This document shows, piece after piece, positions 17,418 through 26,274 of a stretch of DNA of 55,593 nucleotides; the first letter of the stretch is position 1, and the number at the start of each line of letters is the position of its first letter. The DNA is from Pseudomonadales bacterium (GTDB taxonomy: Bacteria; Pseudomonadota; Gammaproteobacteria; Pseudomonadales; Azotimanducaceae). The stretch lies in NCBI GenBank assembly GCA_028277965.1, contig JANQFF010000408.1:1-55593 (forward strand). Direction: 5' to 3'. The notes under the pieces are model-generated. The model searched no databases, was not told where the DNA came from, and saw nothing but the letters and a program-made list of their open reading frames with translations. A program made the translations under genes and the position numbers.

Positions 17418-18047
17418 ATGAACATCGAAGAAGTCCGGGCCGCTTATGATCGTGTGGCGCAAACCTACGCAGACCGTCTGGGCGATGAACTGGACCACAA
17501 GCCCTTTGACCGGCAGTGGCTGAACGATTTTGTGAGTGACTCCGATCCGGGCGGTATCCTCGAAGCGGGCACCGGCGACGGCCATGTACTCAACTTCGTG
17601 AGCCCGGAGACCGAGGCGACCGGCCTCGATCTGTCAACGCAGATGGTTGAGGTCGCCTCGGCGCGATACCCGCACCTGAGTTTTGTAAGCGCAAGCATGT
17701 TTGCGATGCCTTTTGAGAAGGGTGCGTTTACTCACCTCATCTCCTTTTACTCGATCGTCAATCTGACTTCCGAAGACTGCAACGTGGCATTCAGGGAATT
17801 CCGCCGCGTCCTTGCACCAGGCGGTTGTGCGACGCTGGCTTTTCATGAGGGTGATGATGTGTTGCGGGAAGGCAACTGGTGGGAGACTGGGGCAGCGCTC
17901 GATTTCTACTTCCACCCGCTGGAAAGAGTGGTTGGTCAGCTCGAAGGTGCCGGTTTCAAGGTGTCACGGACGCATGTCAGAGATCCATATGCGCCTACGG
18001 TTGAAGCCCAGACCCGCCGCGCTTATGTCGTGGCTGAGATATCCTGA
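17418..18047 (+). CDS. Class I SAM-dependent methyltransferase
   Basis: 209 residues. SAM-binding motif I is LEAGTGDGHVL; acidic motif II is ATGLDLSTQMVEVA; later LAPGGCATLAFHEGDD. Methyl acceptor not evident. ATG at 17418 chosen; a GTG two codons upstream is possible and there is no clear RBS. Follows padR by 62 bases. Confidence 0.86.
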   Translation: MNIEEVRAAYDRVAQTYADRLGDELDHKPFDRQWLNDFVSDSDPGGILEAGTGDGHVLNFVSPETEATGLDLSTQMVEVASARYPHLSFVSASMFAMPFEKGAFTHLISFYSIVNLTSEDCNVAFREFRRVLAPGGCATLAFHEGDDVLREGNWWETGAALDFYFHPLERVVGQLEGAGFKVSRTHVRDPYAPTVEAQTRRAYVVAEIS

Positions 18048-18103
18048 TATAACGCTTTCCCCGAACCGGTGGCATTATGGGCCGTCTGGAAAAGGGGGAT
18101 CGG

Positions 18104-19270
18104 ATGACTGCAACTGACGAAGCGCTCGACGCGGTACTTGAGGCGTATGCGGGTGGCGGGGCCGCGAACGCGGGTGACAGAAAGGTACCTTGTGCCCTTG
18201 GAGGGGTCGTAAACCGGGAGGGTGTGCTCTACACGGGTGCCGCCGGGTTTGCCAATCTCGAATCGTCGACGCCGATGAAGACCGACACCATCGTCGGTAT
18301 CGCATCAATGACCAAACCTGTGACCACCGTTGCCCTGCTGCAGTTGGTCGAACAGGGCAAAATTGATCTCGATGTGCCGTTCACCGAATATCTGGCGGAT
18401 ACCCGGCCCCCTCAGGTACTGACGGGTTTCGGCGGTGACGGCAAAATGATTCTCGAGGATGCCGCAGATACACCCACGCCCCGTCAACTTCTCTCACACA
18501 CGTCCGGGTACGTTTATGAGATCTGGAACGAGAACATGTTTCAGGCCCTGGCGAGCGGTCAGATAGCCAGCGTCATTGGTGGCAAGGACGGCCTGAAAGT
18601 ACCTCTGGCATTTGCCCCCGGGGAACGATGGGAGTATGGCATTGGTATCGACTGGGCGGGCATTCTCGTAGAGACCCTGTCGGGTAAAAGCCTGGATGTG
18701 TATTTCCAGGACCACATTTTCGAGCCGCTTGGGATGACCGATACCTTCTACCAGGTGCCGGAGGACAAAGCCGGGCGCTGCGCCACGATCTATGCGCGCA
18801 CGCCGGACGGCTATGTTGCGGGAGAGCCACTTGGGTCGGCTCCAATGGGAGGTGGCGGTCTGAACTCCACCGTAGATGACTATCTGCATTTCATACGGTG
18901 CATCCTGAATGGCGGTGCCTGCGAAGCTGGGAAGATCCTCGAACGCGAGACCGTCGAGTCGATGTTCGTCAACCAGATTGGTGATATCGACGTTCTTCCG
19001 GGCGACAGCTTCAATGCTGAGCTCAGCAATGCTTTTGACATGGGATTTGGTAGCCCGGCGAAATGGGGGCTTGGATTCCTGTTGAGTACCGATGGGACAG
19101 CTGCCGGGCGAGCACCGGGCAGTGGTTCGTGGGCAGGGCTTTTTAACAGCTATTTCTGGATCGATCCGGCAAGCGGGATCGGTGGTGTTGTTGCGACCCA
19201 GGTTCTGCCGTTTTTCGACGACCACGCGGTTGCAATGTTGCAGGATTTCGAAAAGGTGGTATATCAGTAG
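18104..19270 (+). CDS. Serine hydrolase, beta-lactamase family (EstB-like)
   Basis: 388 residues, no signal peptide. The catalytic SxxK is in GIASMTKPVTT; the second motif tyrosine is in ERWEYGIGIDW; the third motif region is GSGSWAGLFNS (W-x-G). This resembles class C-like esterases rather than true beta-lactamases. ATG at 18104 chosen because AAGGGGG lies just upstream; an ATG at 18077 is less likely. Substrate unknown. Confidence 0.88.
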   Translation: MTATDEALDAVLEAYAGGGAANAGDRKVPCALGGVVNREGVLYTGAAGFANLESSTPMKTDTIVGIASMTKPVTTVALLQLVEQGKIDLDVPFTEYLADTRPPQVLTGFGGDGKMILEDAADTPTPRQLLSHTSGYVYEIWNENMFQALASGQIASVIGGKDGLKVPLAFAPGERWEYGIGIDWAGILVETLSGKSLDVYFQDHIFEPLGMTDTFYQVPEDKAGRCATIYARTPDGYVAGEPLGSAPMGGGGLNSTVDDYLHFIRCILNGGACEAGKILERETVESMFVNQIGDIDVLPGDSFNAELSNAFDMGFGSPAKWGLGFLLSTDGTAAGRAPGSGSWAGLFNSYFWIDPASGIGGVVATQVLPFFDDHAVAMLQDFEKVVYQ

Positions 19271-19291
19271 CTGTCTGTGAGGGGAGCAGGT

Positions 19292-19837
19292 ATGAACGCA
19301 CTCAAAATAGCGGGTCAGATTCTCGGTCTGATTATCCTGATTTATGTCGTCGGTATGTTGACGATCTATATCGACAAGAGCGACAACGACGGGCCATCGG
19401 TTCTGTTTCCAGGAGGGGAACTGATATCGGGGGATCTACACCAGGGGCCTGAGCCCGATTGGAGTTTCACGGACGACGTTTTTACGATCGAGCTGCAACT
19501 CGACGAAACCATGACATCCCGGCGCATATTCGTCATGGAAAGCGGGAACAAACTCTACGTGCCTTCGGGTTACATGCGGTCAACCCTGGGTCGGTTGTGG
19601 AAAAACTGGGCGTTTGTGGCGGATGAGGGAGATGGTCTCGCGGTCGCGCGTATCAACGGGGTGCGATATGAACGCCAGCTGCGGCGGGTCACCTCCGGAC
19701 CTGAAGTCGACGGGATTGTCGCGAAGATGGCCAACAAGTATGGCGGTGGGGATCCCACACCCGAGGCTCTGGCGACAGCCAAAAAAGCCATCGAAGTGGG
19801 TGAGGTGTGGGTGTTTGAAATGGCGCCCAGAGCATAA
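19292..19837 (+). CDS. Membrane-anchored hypothetical protein
   Basis: 181 residues with an N-terminal helix (IAGQILGLIILIYVVGMLTIYI) and an exported or cytosolic domain. That domain contains FVMESGNKLYVPSGYMRSTLGRLWKNW and GDGLAVARINGVRYERQL, which recalls split-barrel flavin/F420-type nitroreductase-like folds; this is a weak impression only. RBS GGGGAGCAGGT before ATG 19292, 21 bases after the hydrolase stop, so probably in its operon. Confidence 0.72.
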   Translation: MNALKIAGQILGLIILIYVVGMLTIYIDKSDNDGPSVLFPGGELISGDLHQGPEPDWSFTDDVFTIELQLDETMTSRRIFVMESGNKLYVPSGYMRSTLGRLWKNWAFVADEGDGLAVARINGVRYERQLRRVTSGPEVDGIVAKMANKYGGGDPTPEALATAKKAIEVGEVWVFEMAPRA

Positions 19838-19850
19838 AGAAGGGGTAAAC

Positions 19851-19994
19851 ATGAATAGACAAACCTATCTGAAAGTGTGTGCCGGTGTGGCCGTATTGAC
19901 GGTCCTGGTCGTGTTGTTTGTACCCGGCGCTTCCGATCTCGTCGAAGGCTCCACGTTGCTCTTCCTCTCCCAGAACGCGACGACGCCACCATAA
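19851..19994 (+). CDS. Short single-helix membrane protein (47 aa)
   Basis: ATG at 19851 follows GAAGGGGTAAAC, a good RBS, 13 bases after the previous stop. The product MNRQTYLKVCAGVAVLTVLV... has one transmembrane helix and a short polar tail ending NATTPP. Could be a small operon-encoded membrane peptide; no homology recognised. Confidence 0.5.
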   Translation: MNRQTYLKVCAGVAVLTVLVVLFVPGASDLVEGSTLLFLSQNATTPP

Positions 19995-20113
19995 GAGGTG
20001 CCTGGACATCACTTTTGGGTTCTGACATATAATCTGAGGTCTGCAGTTCGATACGGCAGACCAACATCCGTTCTTTGGTTGCCTTTGGTTTTCTTCACAC
20101 AGGAGGATCGACC

Positions 20114-20905
20114 ATGGCTCAGGAACTCTCTTTCAGGGATGTACAGGTTGCGTCGAGCGAGATTGAAATACGCAAAATTGGCGTCACCGATCTATGGCAG
20201 GCATTGAAAGAAGGCTATGACGATTTCAATGCAACGCCCAGCTATGTCCCATTCCTAATAGTCATTTATCCAACATTTGCTGTTCTGCTCAGCCTGTTTC
20301 TGGTGGGCGGCGATCTTTTCTACCTTGCATTCCCGCTTGTCGCCGGATTTACCCTGTTGGGACCGGCCATATCGATTGGGCTGTTTGAGCTCAGTCGCAG
20401 GCGGGAAGAAGGGCTTGACCTCAAATGGCGTTCGGCGTTCGAGTTCATTCACTCACCGACGTTTGCACCTATAGCGGCGCTGTCGTTGTTGATGATGATC
20501 CTGTATGTCGCATGGCTGTACCTTGCACAGATGCTCTATATCGGCACCTTTGGGATGGAGCCGCCAGCGTCGCTGGCAACCTTCTGGAACGAGCTGACAA
20601 CGACACGGCATGGTGCAGCGCTGATCATGTACGGCGTCGGCGTCGGGTTCCTGTTTGCGTTTGCGTCGCTGGCGCTATCCGTGTTTGCGTTCCCCCTGTT
20701 GCTCGATAAAACCGCCAGCACCATCACCGCAATCAGTGTGTCGCTGCGTGGTGTAACCGGCAACATCTGGGTGATGGCAATCTGGGGATTGGTTGTCACG
20801 GTGCTGCTTACAGCGGGTGCGTTCTTTTTCCTGATTGGGCTCGCCGCGGTATTGCCGATACTCGGCCACGCCACCTGGCGGCTGTACCGGAAAGTCGTGG
20901 GTTGA
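20114..20905 (+). CDS. DUF2189 domain-containing membrane protein
   Basis: 263 residues with about six transmembrane helices. N-terminal EIEIRKIGVTDLWQALKEGYDDF and FPLVAGFTLLGPAISIGLFELSRRRE are typical of DUF2189 proteins found near respiratory and copper-oxidase genes. ATG at 20114 preceded by AGGAGG. Function unknown. Confidence 0.88.
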   Translation: MAQELSFRDVQVASSEIEIRKIGVTDLWQALKEGYDDFNATPSYVPFLIVIYPTFAVLLSLFLVGGDLFYLAFPLVAGFTLLGPAISIGLFELSRRREEGLDLKWRSAFEFIHSPTFAPIAALSLLMMILYVAWLYLAQMLYIGTFGMEPPASLATFWNELTTTRHGAALIMYGVGVGFLFAFASLALSVFAFPLLLDKTASTITAISVSLRGVTGNIWVMAIWGLVVTVLLTAGAFFFLIGLAAVLPILGHATWRLYRKVVG

Positions 20906-20907
20906 AG

Positions 20908-20974
20908 AATTCGCGGCTAAAGCCGCTCCTACAGAGTTAGGAAGATTGTTCTGTAGGTGCTTTTTAGCCGCGAT
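20908..20974. repeat. REP-like inverted pair (copy D, degenerate)
   Basis: TTCGCGGCTAAAGCCGCTCC with TACAGA on the left; TCTGTAGGTGCTTTTTAGCCGCGAT on the right, with the right core decayed (GGTGCTTTTTAGCC). It lies at a convergent junction and its right arm supplies the last codons and the stop of the minus-strand gene ending at 20964. Confidence 0.82.
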
Positions 20975-21404
20975 CTTCTTCCAATCGGATCTCCACCAGC
21001 TTGCCGTTCAGCCAGTCCGGCAGCCATTCCGGAGCGGCTGGACGTAAACGGCTGAAGACGTCCGCCGTGTAGTCCGGGTCGTCCAGGATGACCCGGGCGT
21101 GCCCGGTATATGTCTTTCCGCGGATCAGCATGGAGACCTCGGACCCGCCATTCTGAAAGTGGCGCCACCAGCGTCCGTCGATTCCCATAAAGACAAACTC
21201 ACCCTCGACGATGTAGTTGACCGGATACATCCGGCCATCATCCAGGGTGACCAGCATGGCGCGCCGTGCCCGCTCTCCATCCGGATTGGTGCGGATGTCC
21301 TCAGCGACAGCAGCATTGCGCGATTCTCTGGTGAGGCTGGAGTAGCCCACAAACCCCACCAGGAGAATCAGGACGCCGATGCCGGTCCACTTCAGGATCC
21401 GCAT
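20964..21404 (-). CDS. Membrane-anchored nitroreductase/F420-split-barrel-like protein
   Basis: 146 residues: one N-terminal helix (WTGIGVLILLVGFVGYSSL) then ARRAMLVTLDDGRMYPVNYIVEGEFVFMGIDGRWW and MLIRGKTYTGHARVILDD. This pattern is seen in nitroreductase/DUF385-like split-barrel proteins (moderate confidence). ATG at 21404 is three bases after the iorB-type stop, so it is the last gene of the TetR-ior operon. The C-terminal EEDRG is encoded by the REP arm. Confidence 0.75.
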   Translation of the reverse strand: MRILKWTGIGVLILLVGFVGYSSLTRESRNAAVAEDIRTNPDGERARRAMLVTLDDGRMYPVNYIVEGEFVFMGIDGRWWRHFQNGGSEVSMLIRGKTYTGHARVILDDPDYTADVFSRLRPAAPEWLPDWLNGKLVEIRLEEDRG

Positions 21405-21407
21405 GGA

Positions 21408-23609
21408 TCAGGCGTTCAGACTGAGAGGCAATGACCGTAACCGCTGACCTGTTGCTGCAAAGACGGCGTTAGCGACCGCTGGTGCGATTGGCGGCAGGCC
21501 AGGTTCGCCGACACCCGTCGGGTCGGTCCCGCTGTCCACGATGATGACCTCGACCTCGGGTGCCTCGTTCATACGGAGGATAGGATAGTTGTGGAAGTTG
21601 CTTTCTTTGACCGCACCACCCTCCAGTTCTATGGCGCCATGCAACGCTGCCGTCAGGCCGTACATAACCCCACCTTCAATCTGTGCCCTCACGATATCCG
21701 GATTTACGGCGATGCCGCAGTCGAGAACACAGAGTACCTTGTGTACGCGAATCTGACCGTTCTCAACCGAAACCTCAGCAATCTCAGCCACATCCGTTGC
21801 GAACGAATTGTGGGCGGCGAAACCGAGGTGTCGACCAGCAGACGGTTGCATCTTTTTCCAGTGCTCACCGGCTACCCGGATGACGTTATTCAACCGTGGG
21901 TTGTTTTGTGTGTTCATCAGGCGGAGCTCGACAGGATCGATTCCGGCTTCGTGAGCCAGTTCATCGATCATCGATTCGATCGCAAACGCCGTATAGGAGT
22001 GTCCGACCGATCGCCAGAACGTCAATGGCAAACCGTGATCCACTGTCGTGTGAGCAACTTTCAGGTGCTCGAAGTCGTAGTCCTCATAAAGACCCTCGAG
22101 GCTCGAGGGGTCTGCCATCCAACTGGTGAAGATCGAGTCTGCTGTGCCTTTTGCGAAATCAGCTACACCGTCACCTAACCCTGGGAAGAGCGCCGGAATC
22201 ATATTTCCGACAGTGGTGGTCGTCTGGTTTCCACCGACACGCTTGGCGTCCCAGGTCGTAACGCGGCCATCGCTGTCGACACCGGCTCTAATTCGCATGA
22301 GAGATGCCGGCCTGTAAACGCCATGGCGCATATCGTCTTCGCGGGTCCACAAAAGTTGAACGGGCTTGCCGGTAGCGACTGCAATTTCCGTTGCTTCGGT
22401 GATATGTCCAAACGTCCCACGTCTGCCGAATCCGCCGCCGAGGTACGCGTTGTGTACACGGATGTTCTCAGGATCGATGCCCGATGCCCGGGCAACGAGA
22501 CCTTCGGCGCCAACCACTCCCTGCACACCCGACCAGACTTCCGCTTTGCCATCTTCAATTCTGACGACAGCATTCATCGGCTCGAGGGCAGCGTGAGCGA
22601 GATACGGAGCCCAGTATTCAGCCTCGTGAACGGTATCCGCTGCAGCGAGTCCCGCCTCCACATCTCCTTCGTCTTTGTCGACAACCCCGTCTTCGCCGGC
22701 CATGGCAGCCGCATAGTCAGCTCTGACCTGGGCTGAATTCACGCCGGAAAGCGGCGTATCATTCCATTCGGTTCTTACCGCGTCAGCAGCGGTTTTCGCC
22801 TGCCAGTACGTCTCTGCAACTACAGCGACACCGTTGGAAATCTCTAAGATATCGGTGACACCGGGCATTTGCTCTGCCCTGGAAGCGTCGAAGGATTTCA
22901 GGCTTGCACCAGCGACCGGTGAGCGCTTAACAACTGCGTGCACCATGCCGGGGATATCAACATCGATACCGAACTGGGCGGTTCCCGTTGATTTCAGTAC
23001 AGCATCCACGCGTGGCATCTCTTTGCCGATGAACTTGAACTCGGACACGGATTTGAGCGGTGCAGCTTCCGGTGCCTGTAAGCCTGCCGCAGTTGCGACA
23101 AACTGACCGTAGGGGTAACGCTTCGCGTTAGCGACCACGTGGCCGTCGTCGGTACTTAGATTTGCTGTGGGGACACCAAGATCCTGCGATGCAGCTTCAA
23201 GCAGCAGCGCGCGTGTGTTTGCACCCACCTGGCGAAGTTGCGTCCAGTGCGCTTTGATCGAGTTGCTGCCGCCAGTGGCCTGTACGCCCATATCCGGATT
23301 GTTGTATGCAGAATGCACACCGGGCCAGGCGATATCGAATCTGGCGGGGTCGAAATCAAGTTCTTCACCGATGAGGGTACTCAACCCGGTGGTAACACCC
23401 TGTCCCATTTCATCCCGGGGACAATAGAACGTGATCTTGTTGTCGGGCGTCAGCTGAAGAAATGCGTTGGGCAAATAGCCGCCTTCCATAACGTCGATCG
23501 GGTAGGGAGCCTCTGCGCAGCCTGACATGGAGAAGCCGACAACCAGACCGCCCCCAACGACGGATGTGGTTCTCAAAAAACCCCTTCTCGAGAGATTGAC
23601 TGTACTCAT
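21408..23609 (-). CDS. Molybdopterin-binding subunit of xanthine dehydrogenase-family hydroxylase (IorB-like)
   Basis: 733 residues. Tat signal [16 protein letters not shown] at the N-terminus with a lipobox-like SGCAE. Molybdopterin domains include [57 protein letters not shown] and [17 protein letters not shown]. The glutamate in GVGEPGLPP fits the catalytic base. This is the large subunit of isoquinoline 1-oxidoreductase-like periplasmic aldehyde/N-heterocycle hydroxylases. Start overlaps the small-subunit stop by four bases. Confidence 0.92.
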   Translation of the reverse strand: MSTVNLSRRGFLRTTSVVGGGLVVGFSMSGCAEAPYPIDVMEGGYLPNAFLQLTPDNKITFYCPRDEMGQGVTTGLSTLIGEELDFDPARFDIAWPGVHSAYNNPDMGVQATGGSNSIKAHWTQLRQVGANTRALLLEAASQDLGVPTANLSTDDGHVVANAKRYPYGQFVATAAGLQAPEAAPLKSVSEFKFIGKEMPRVDAVLKSTGTAQFGIDVDIPGMVHAVVKRSPVAGASLKSFDASRAEQMPGVTDILEISNGVAVVAETYWQAKTAADAVRTEWNDTPLSGVNSAQVRADYAAAMAGEDGVVDKDEGDVEAGLAAADTVHEAEYWAPYLAHAALEPMNAVVRIEDGKAEVWSGVQGVVGAEGLVARASGIDPENIRVHNAYLGGGFGRRGTFGHITEATEIAVATGKPVQLLWTREDDMRHGVYRPASLMRIRAGVDSDGRVTTWDAKRVGGNQTTTTVGNMIPALFPGLGDGVADFAKGTADSIFTSWMADPSSLEGLYEDYDFEHLKVAHTTVDHGLPLTFWRSVGHSYTAFAIESMIDELAHEAGIDPVELRLMNTQNNPRLNNVIRVAGEHWKKMQPSAGRHLGFAAHNSFATDVAEIAEVSVENGQIRVHKVLCVLDCGIAVNPDIVRAQIEGGVMYGLTAALHGAIELEGGAVKESNFHNYPILRMNEAPEVEVIIVDSGTDPTGVGEPGLPPIAPAVANAVFAATGQRLRSLPLSLNA

Positions 23610-24100
23610 GCCTGCACCTCCGGATGGGTGGCTGCATCGTAGGCAAGCTCTCCGGCAGCAACCGCAAGGATCGCCTTTTTGATGCGCGGATAGCAGCCGC
23701 AGCGACAGATATTGCCCGCCATGGCGGCATCAACGTCGTCTTCGCTGGGCGACGGGTTGTCTGCCAGCAGAGCTGCGGCTGACATGATCTGCCCCGACTG
23801 GCAATAGCCACATTGGGGCACGCTGATATCGTGCCATGCTGCCTGCAGCGGATGTAGATTGTCTGGAGTGCCGAGACCTTCGATGGTGGTCACGTCTTTG
23901 CCAGCGACGGCGGCAACAGGTGTGGTGCAGGTTCTGATTGCGGTGCCGTCAACGTGCATCGTGCAGGCACCACATAAGCCGGCGCCGCAGCCGAACTTCG
24001 AGCCTTTGAGCTTGAAGGTGTCCCGTACGACCCATAACAGCGGTGTGTTGGGGTCGTCGGCTGTCGCCACCGTTTTTCCGTTTAGTTTGAATTCAATCAT
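23606..24100 (-). CDS. (2Fe-2S) subunit of molybdenum hydroxylase (IorA-like)
   Basis: 164 residues carrying both iron-sulfur sites: the plant-ferredoxin type [17 protein letters not shown] and the all-helical [11 protein letters not shown] with [12 protein letters not shown]. Electron-transfer partner of the molybdopterin subunit; no cytochrome subunit follows. Overlaps both neighbours by four bases. Confidence 0.94.
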   Translation of the reverse strand: MIEFKLNGKTVATADDPNTPLLWVVRDTFKLKGSKFGCGAGLCGACTMHVDGTAIRTCTTPVAAVAGKDVTTIEGLGTPDNLHPLQAAWHDISVPQCGYCQSGQIMSAAALLADNPSPSEDDVDAAMAGNICRCGCYPRIKKAILAVAAGELAYDAATHPEVQA

Positions 24101-24768
24101 GTTTGCTCGTTTGTGTTGGGGAGGGTTTGGATTCCCGTCCGGATACCGTGCAGTATCCGGCAGGCGTTGTTAACAAAGGTCTGTTCAGCGTCGAAACCGC
24201 ACATGATTTCCAGCACGTCGGCCGGCAGTTCATGTTCGTCCACGGATGGACCGGACGCCATCTGAGAAGCGCCAATCAACAGCGAACTCAATGACGTTAT
24301 AGCGTCAAACGACTGCGCTTCGGTCATCGCGAGGTTGTTTGCCTGGTGATCTGCCAGTCCCATCAGCACGGAATGCATGGTCCTTTTGGAATCGACGAGG
24401 GTTATTGTCGATATGTTGTGTTCAATGACGCTCTGCAGACGCGCAGCCAGGGCAGGGAATGCTGGATCCTGCATTGCTGATTGCCAGAAGGTTTGTGCAA
24501 TCTGATGATCGGTAGGCTTGTGGGGCAGCGTTCTCGAGAAACCCTGTTCCCAGGCCTCGAGTTTCTCACAGAAGAGAGCCAGCAGAACCTCTTCCCGGGT
24601 TTTGAAGTAGAGATAAAGTGTCCCTTTGGCCACTTCAGCGCTACGGGCAAGCACTGCCATCGAAAACCCTTCAAAACCGGCATCCATAAAATGCTGGTTG
24701 GCTGCGGCAAGAATGGTTTCGCGCCTGGCCTGCTTCTGTTCGTCTGTCCGGGCTCTGAGTCCCTGCAT
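24097..24768 (-). CDS. TetR-family transcriptional regulator
   Basis: 223 residues. N-terminal helix-turn-helix: [48 protein letters not shown] in family order. First gene of the operon with iorA and iorB, all joined by four-base overlaps. Two palindromic sites immediately upstream suggest autoregulation. Ligand unknown, probably a hydroxylase substrate. Confidence 0.93.
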   Translation of the reverse strand: MQGLRARTDEQKQARRETILAAANQHFMDAGFEGFSMAVLARSAEVAKGTLYLYFKTREEVLLALFCEKLEAWEQGFSRTLPHKPTDHQIAQTFWQSAMQDPAFPALAARLQSVIEHNISTITLVDSKRTMHSVLMGLADHQANNLAMTEAQSFDAITSLSSLLIGASQMASGPSVDEHELPADVLEIMCGFDAEQTFVNNACRILHGIRTGIQTLPNTNEQT

Positions 24769-24781
24769 GTCCGCTCTTAAC

Positions 24782-24817
24782 TGACTGGCGGTCAGTATAA
24801 TAACTGACCAGCGGTCA
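24782..24817. promoter_or_regulatory. Tandem TetR operators
   Basis: Two near-identical 13-base dyads, TGACTGGCGGTCA (24782-24794) and TGACCAGCGGTCA (24805-24817), 23 bases apart start to start. They flank the predicted -10 of the tetR operon and could also affect the divergent Rieske gene. Confidence 0.78.
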
Positions 24818-24824
24818 TTTGCAA
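24797..24824 (-). promoter_or_regulatory. Putative promoter of tetR-ior operon
   Basis: On the minus strand TTGCAA (24819-24824), a 16-base spacer and TATTAT (24797-24802). One operator lies in the spacer and the other directly after the -10, an arrangement expected for repression. Confidence 0.5.
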
Positions 24825-24994
24825 GCGTGTTGCAGGAGAGCCCTCAGCGCGACATGATCGCGCCTAACTCGTATGAGAAACATAGATCTCTTCCAGACGT
24901 GGGTACTTGGCACATAGAATGACCCTAAGCGCGAGCATGTTTTTAGGAGAGTCTGCAGCGTTTTAATTCCAGACACTTGAAAGGGGGAATGGCG

Positions 24995-26269
24995 ATGGCG
25001 GAAGCACGGGACAGCAACACAACGGACGCCTATCACACGGGACGCGGGTACGGGAGGCCTCCCGCAACAAGCGACGAAGAGCTCGTCCGGGTCGGTCCGG
25101 GAACCCTTGGTGGTGAACTCCTGAGGCGCTACTGGCAGCCGTTTGCGCTGGCTGAAGAGGCAACCGCCAATCCGAAACACGTGAAAATCCTGGACGAGCT
25201 GCTGGTCCTTTACCGGGATGGTGACGGTAACGCGGGGCTTCTTTACCCCCGCTGTATGCACAGGGGCACCGATCTGATCTATGGCAAGGTCGAGCAAACC
25301 GGTATTCGGTGCTGTTACCACGGCTGCCTGTTCAATGAAGAAGGTCATTGCCTGGAGATACCGACTGAGAAGAACGAACGCCTGAGGGACAGGGTCCGGC
25401 AACCCTGGTATCCGGTGGTTGAAAAGTTCGGCTTGCTGTTCACGTATATGGGTCCGCCCGATGTGCAACCTGAGTTTCCGACTTTTTCGATAGAAGAGGA
25501 CCTGGGCGCGAACGAGCGTCTCGTGTCTTACCGTTCAGATGCGGGCCCCAACGGCCCCCATCCCAAGATTGCGGCTGCGAGTGACTACAACTGGTGGCAG
25601 ATGTATGACAACTGGATGGATCCGTTCCATGTCTGTGTACTGCACTTTTCAATTAACGGCCCACAGTTCTCACCGAATCTCGGTGTCATCCCGGATGTTC
25701 GTTTCGAAGAAACCGAAGATGGGGTGATTTCAATCCAGAAACGCAGGCTCCCTGACGGGACGGTCCAGCAACGGGTCAGCCAGGTGATAGTGCCCAATAT
25801 GAACTGCACGGCGGGTGTAACCGACGAAGAGCTTGGCCCGGCGGGTATCGGATGGACAGTTCCCAGGGACGATACGAGTTACACGATGTTTGGGCTGGCG
25901 CGGGTTGATCCTGACAATCCGCCACCCTCCAACAACATCCCGATGCTCAAAGATGGCTGGGGGCCCGAGCACCAGAAGCCCTTTGCCGAGTGGTCTCTCG
26001 ACGATCACCAGACCTGGCAGACAGATTACGTGGCTCAGAAGGGCCAGGGTGATATCAGCCTCCATAGCGAAGAGCACCTGATGGCAGGAGACAAGGGTAC
26101 GGCACTGTCGCGGAGATTCTTTCGTAAACAGGCGGAGGTTGTGGCGAATGGCGGTAATCCGGTTGGAGCAGGTCCGGGGGTGGTTCGACACGTCAGAATT
26201 CTCGCCGGGAACGCACTGCTGGATCCGGATACCGGTGAGCGGATAGCGGGATTTGCAGCCCGGACCTGA
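24995..26269 (+). CDS. Rieske (2Fe-2S) aromatic ring-hydroxylating oxygenase, phthalate-dioxygenase-like
   Basis: 424 residues. Rieske cluster ligands are in PRCMHRGTDL and CCYHGCLF (C-x-H and C-x2-H). The mononuclear iron site is DPFHVCVLHF, giving D-x2-H-x4-H. N-terminal GGELLRRYWQPFALAEE is typical of the phthalate 4,5-dioxygenase/LigX-like group. ATG at 24995 preferred (GGGGG seven bases upstream); 24989 and a TTG at 24977 are alternatives. No reductase gene adjoins. Substrate probably aromatic or a methoxy/amine compound. Confidence 0.9.
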   Translation: MAEARDSNTTDAYHTGRGYGRPPATSDEELVRVGPGTLGGELLRRYWQPFALAEEATANPKHVKILDELLVLYRDGDGNAGLLYPRCMHRGTDLIYGKVEQTGIRCCYHGCLFNEEGHCLEIPTEKNERLRDRVRQPWYPVVEKFGLLFTYMGPPDVQPEFPTFSIEEDLGANERLVSYRSDAGPNGPHPKIAAASDYNWWQMYDNWMDPFHVCVLHFSINGPQFSPNLGVIPDVRFEETEDGVISIQKRRLPDGTVQQRVSQVIVPNMNCTAGVTDEELGPAGIGWTVPRDDTSYTMFGLARVDPDNPPPSNNIPMLKDGWGPEHQKPFAEWSLDDHQTWQTDYVAQKGQGDISLHSEEHLMAGDKGTALSRRFFRKQAEVVANGGNPVGAGPGVVRHVRILAGNALLDPDTGERIAGFAART

Positions 26270-26274
26270 AAGCT

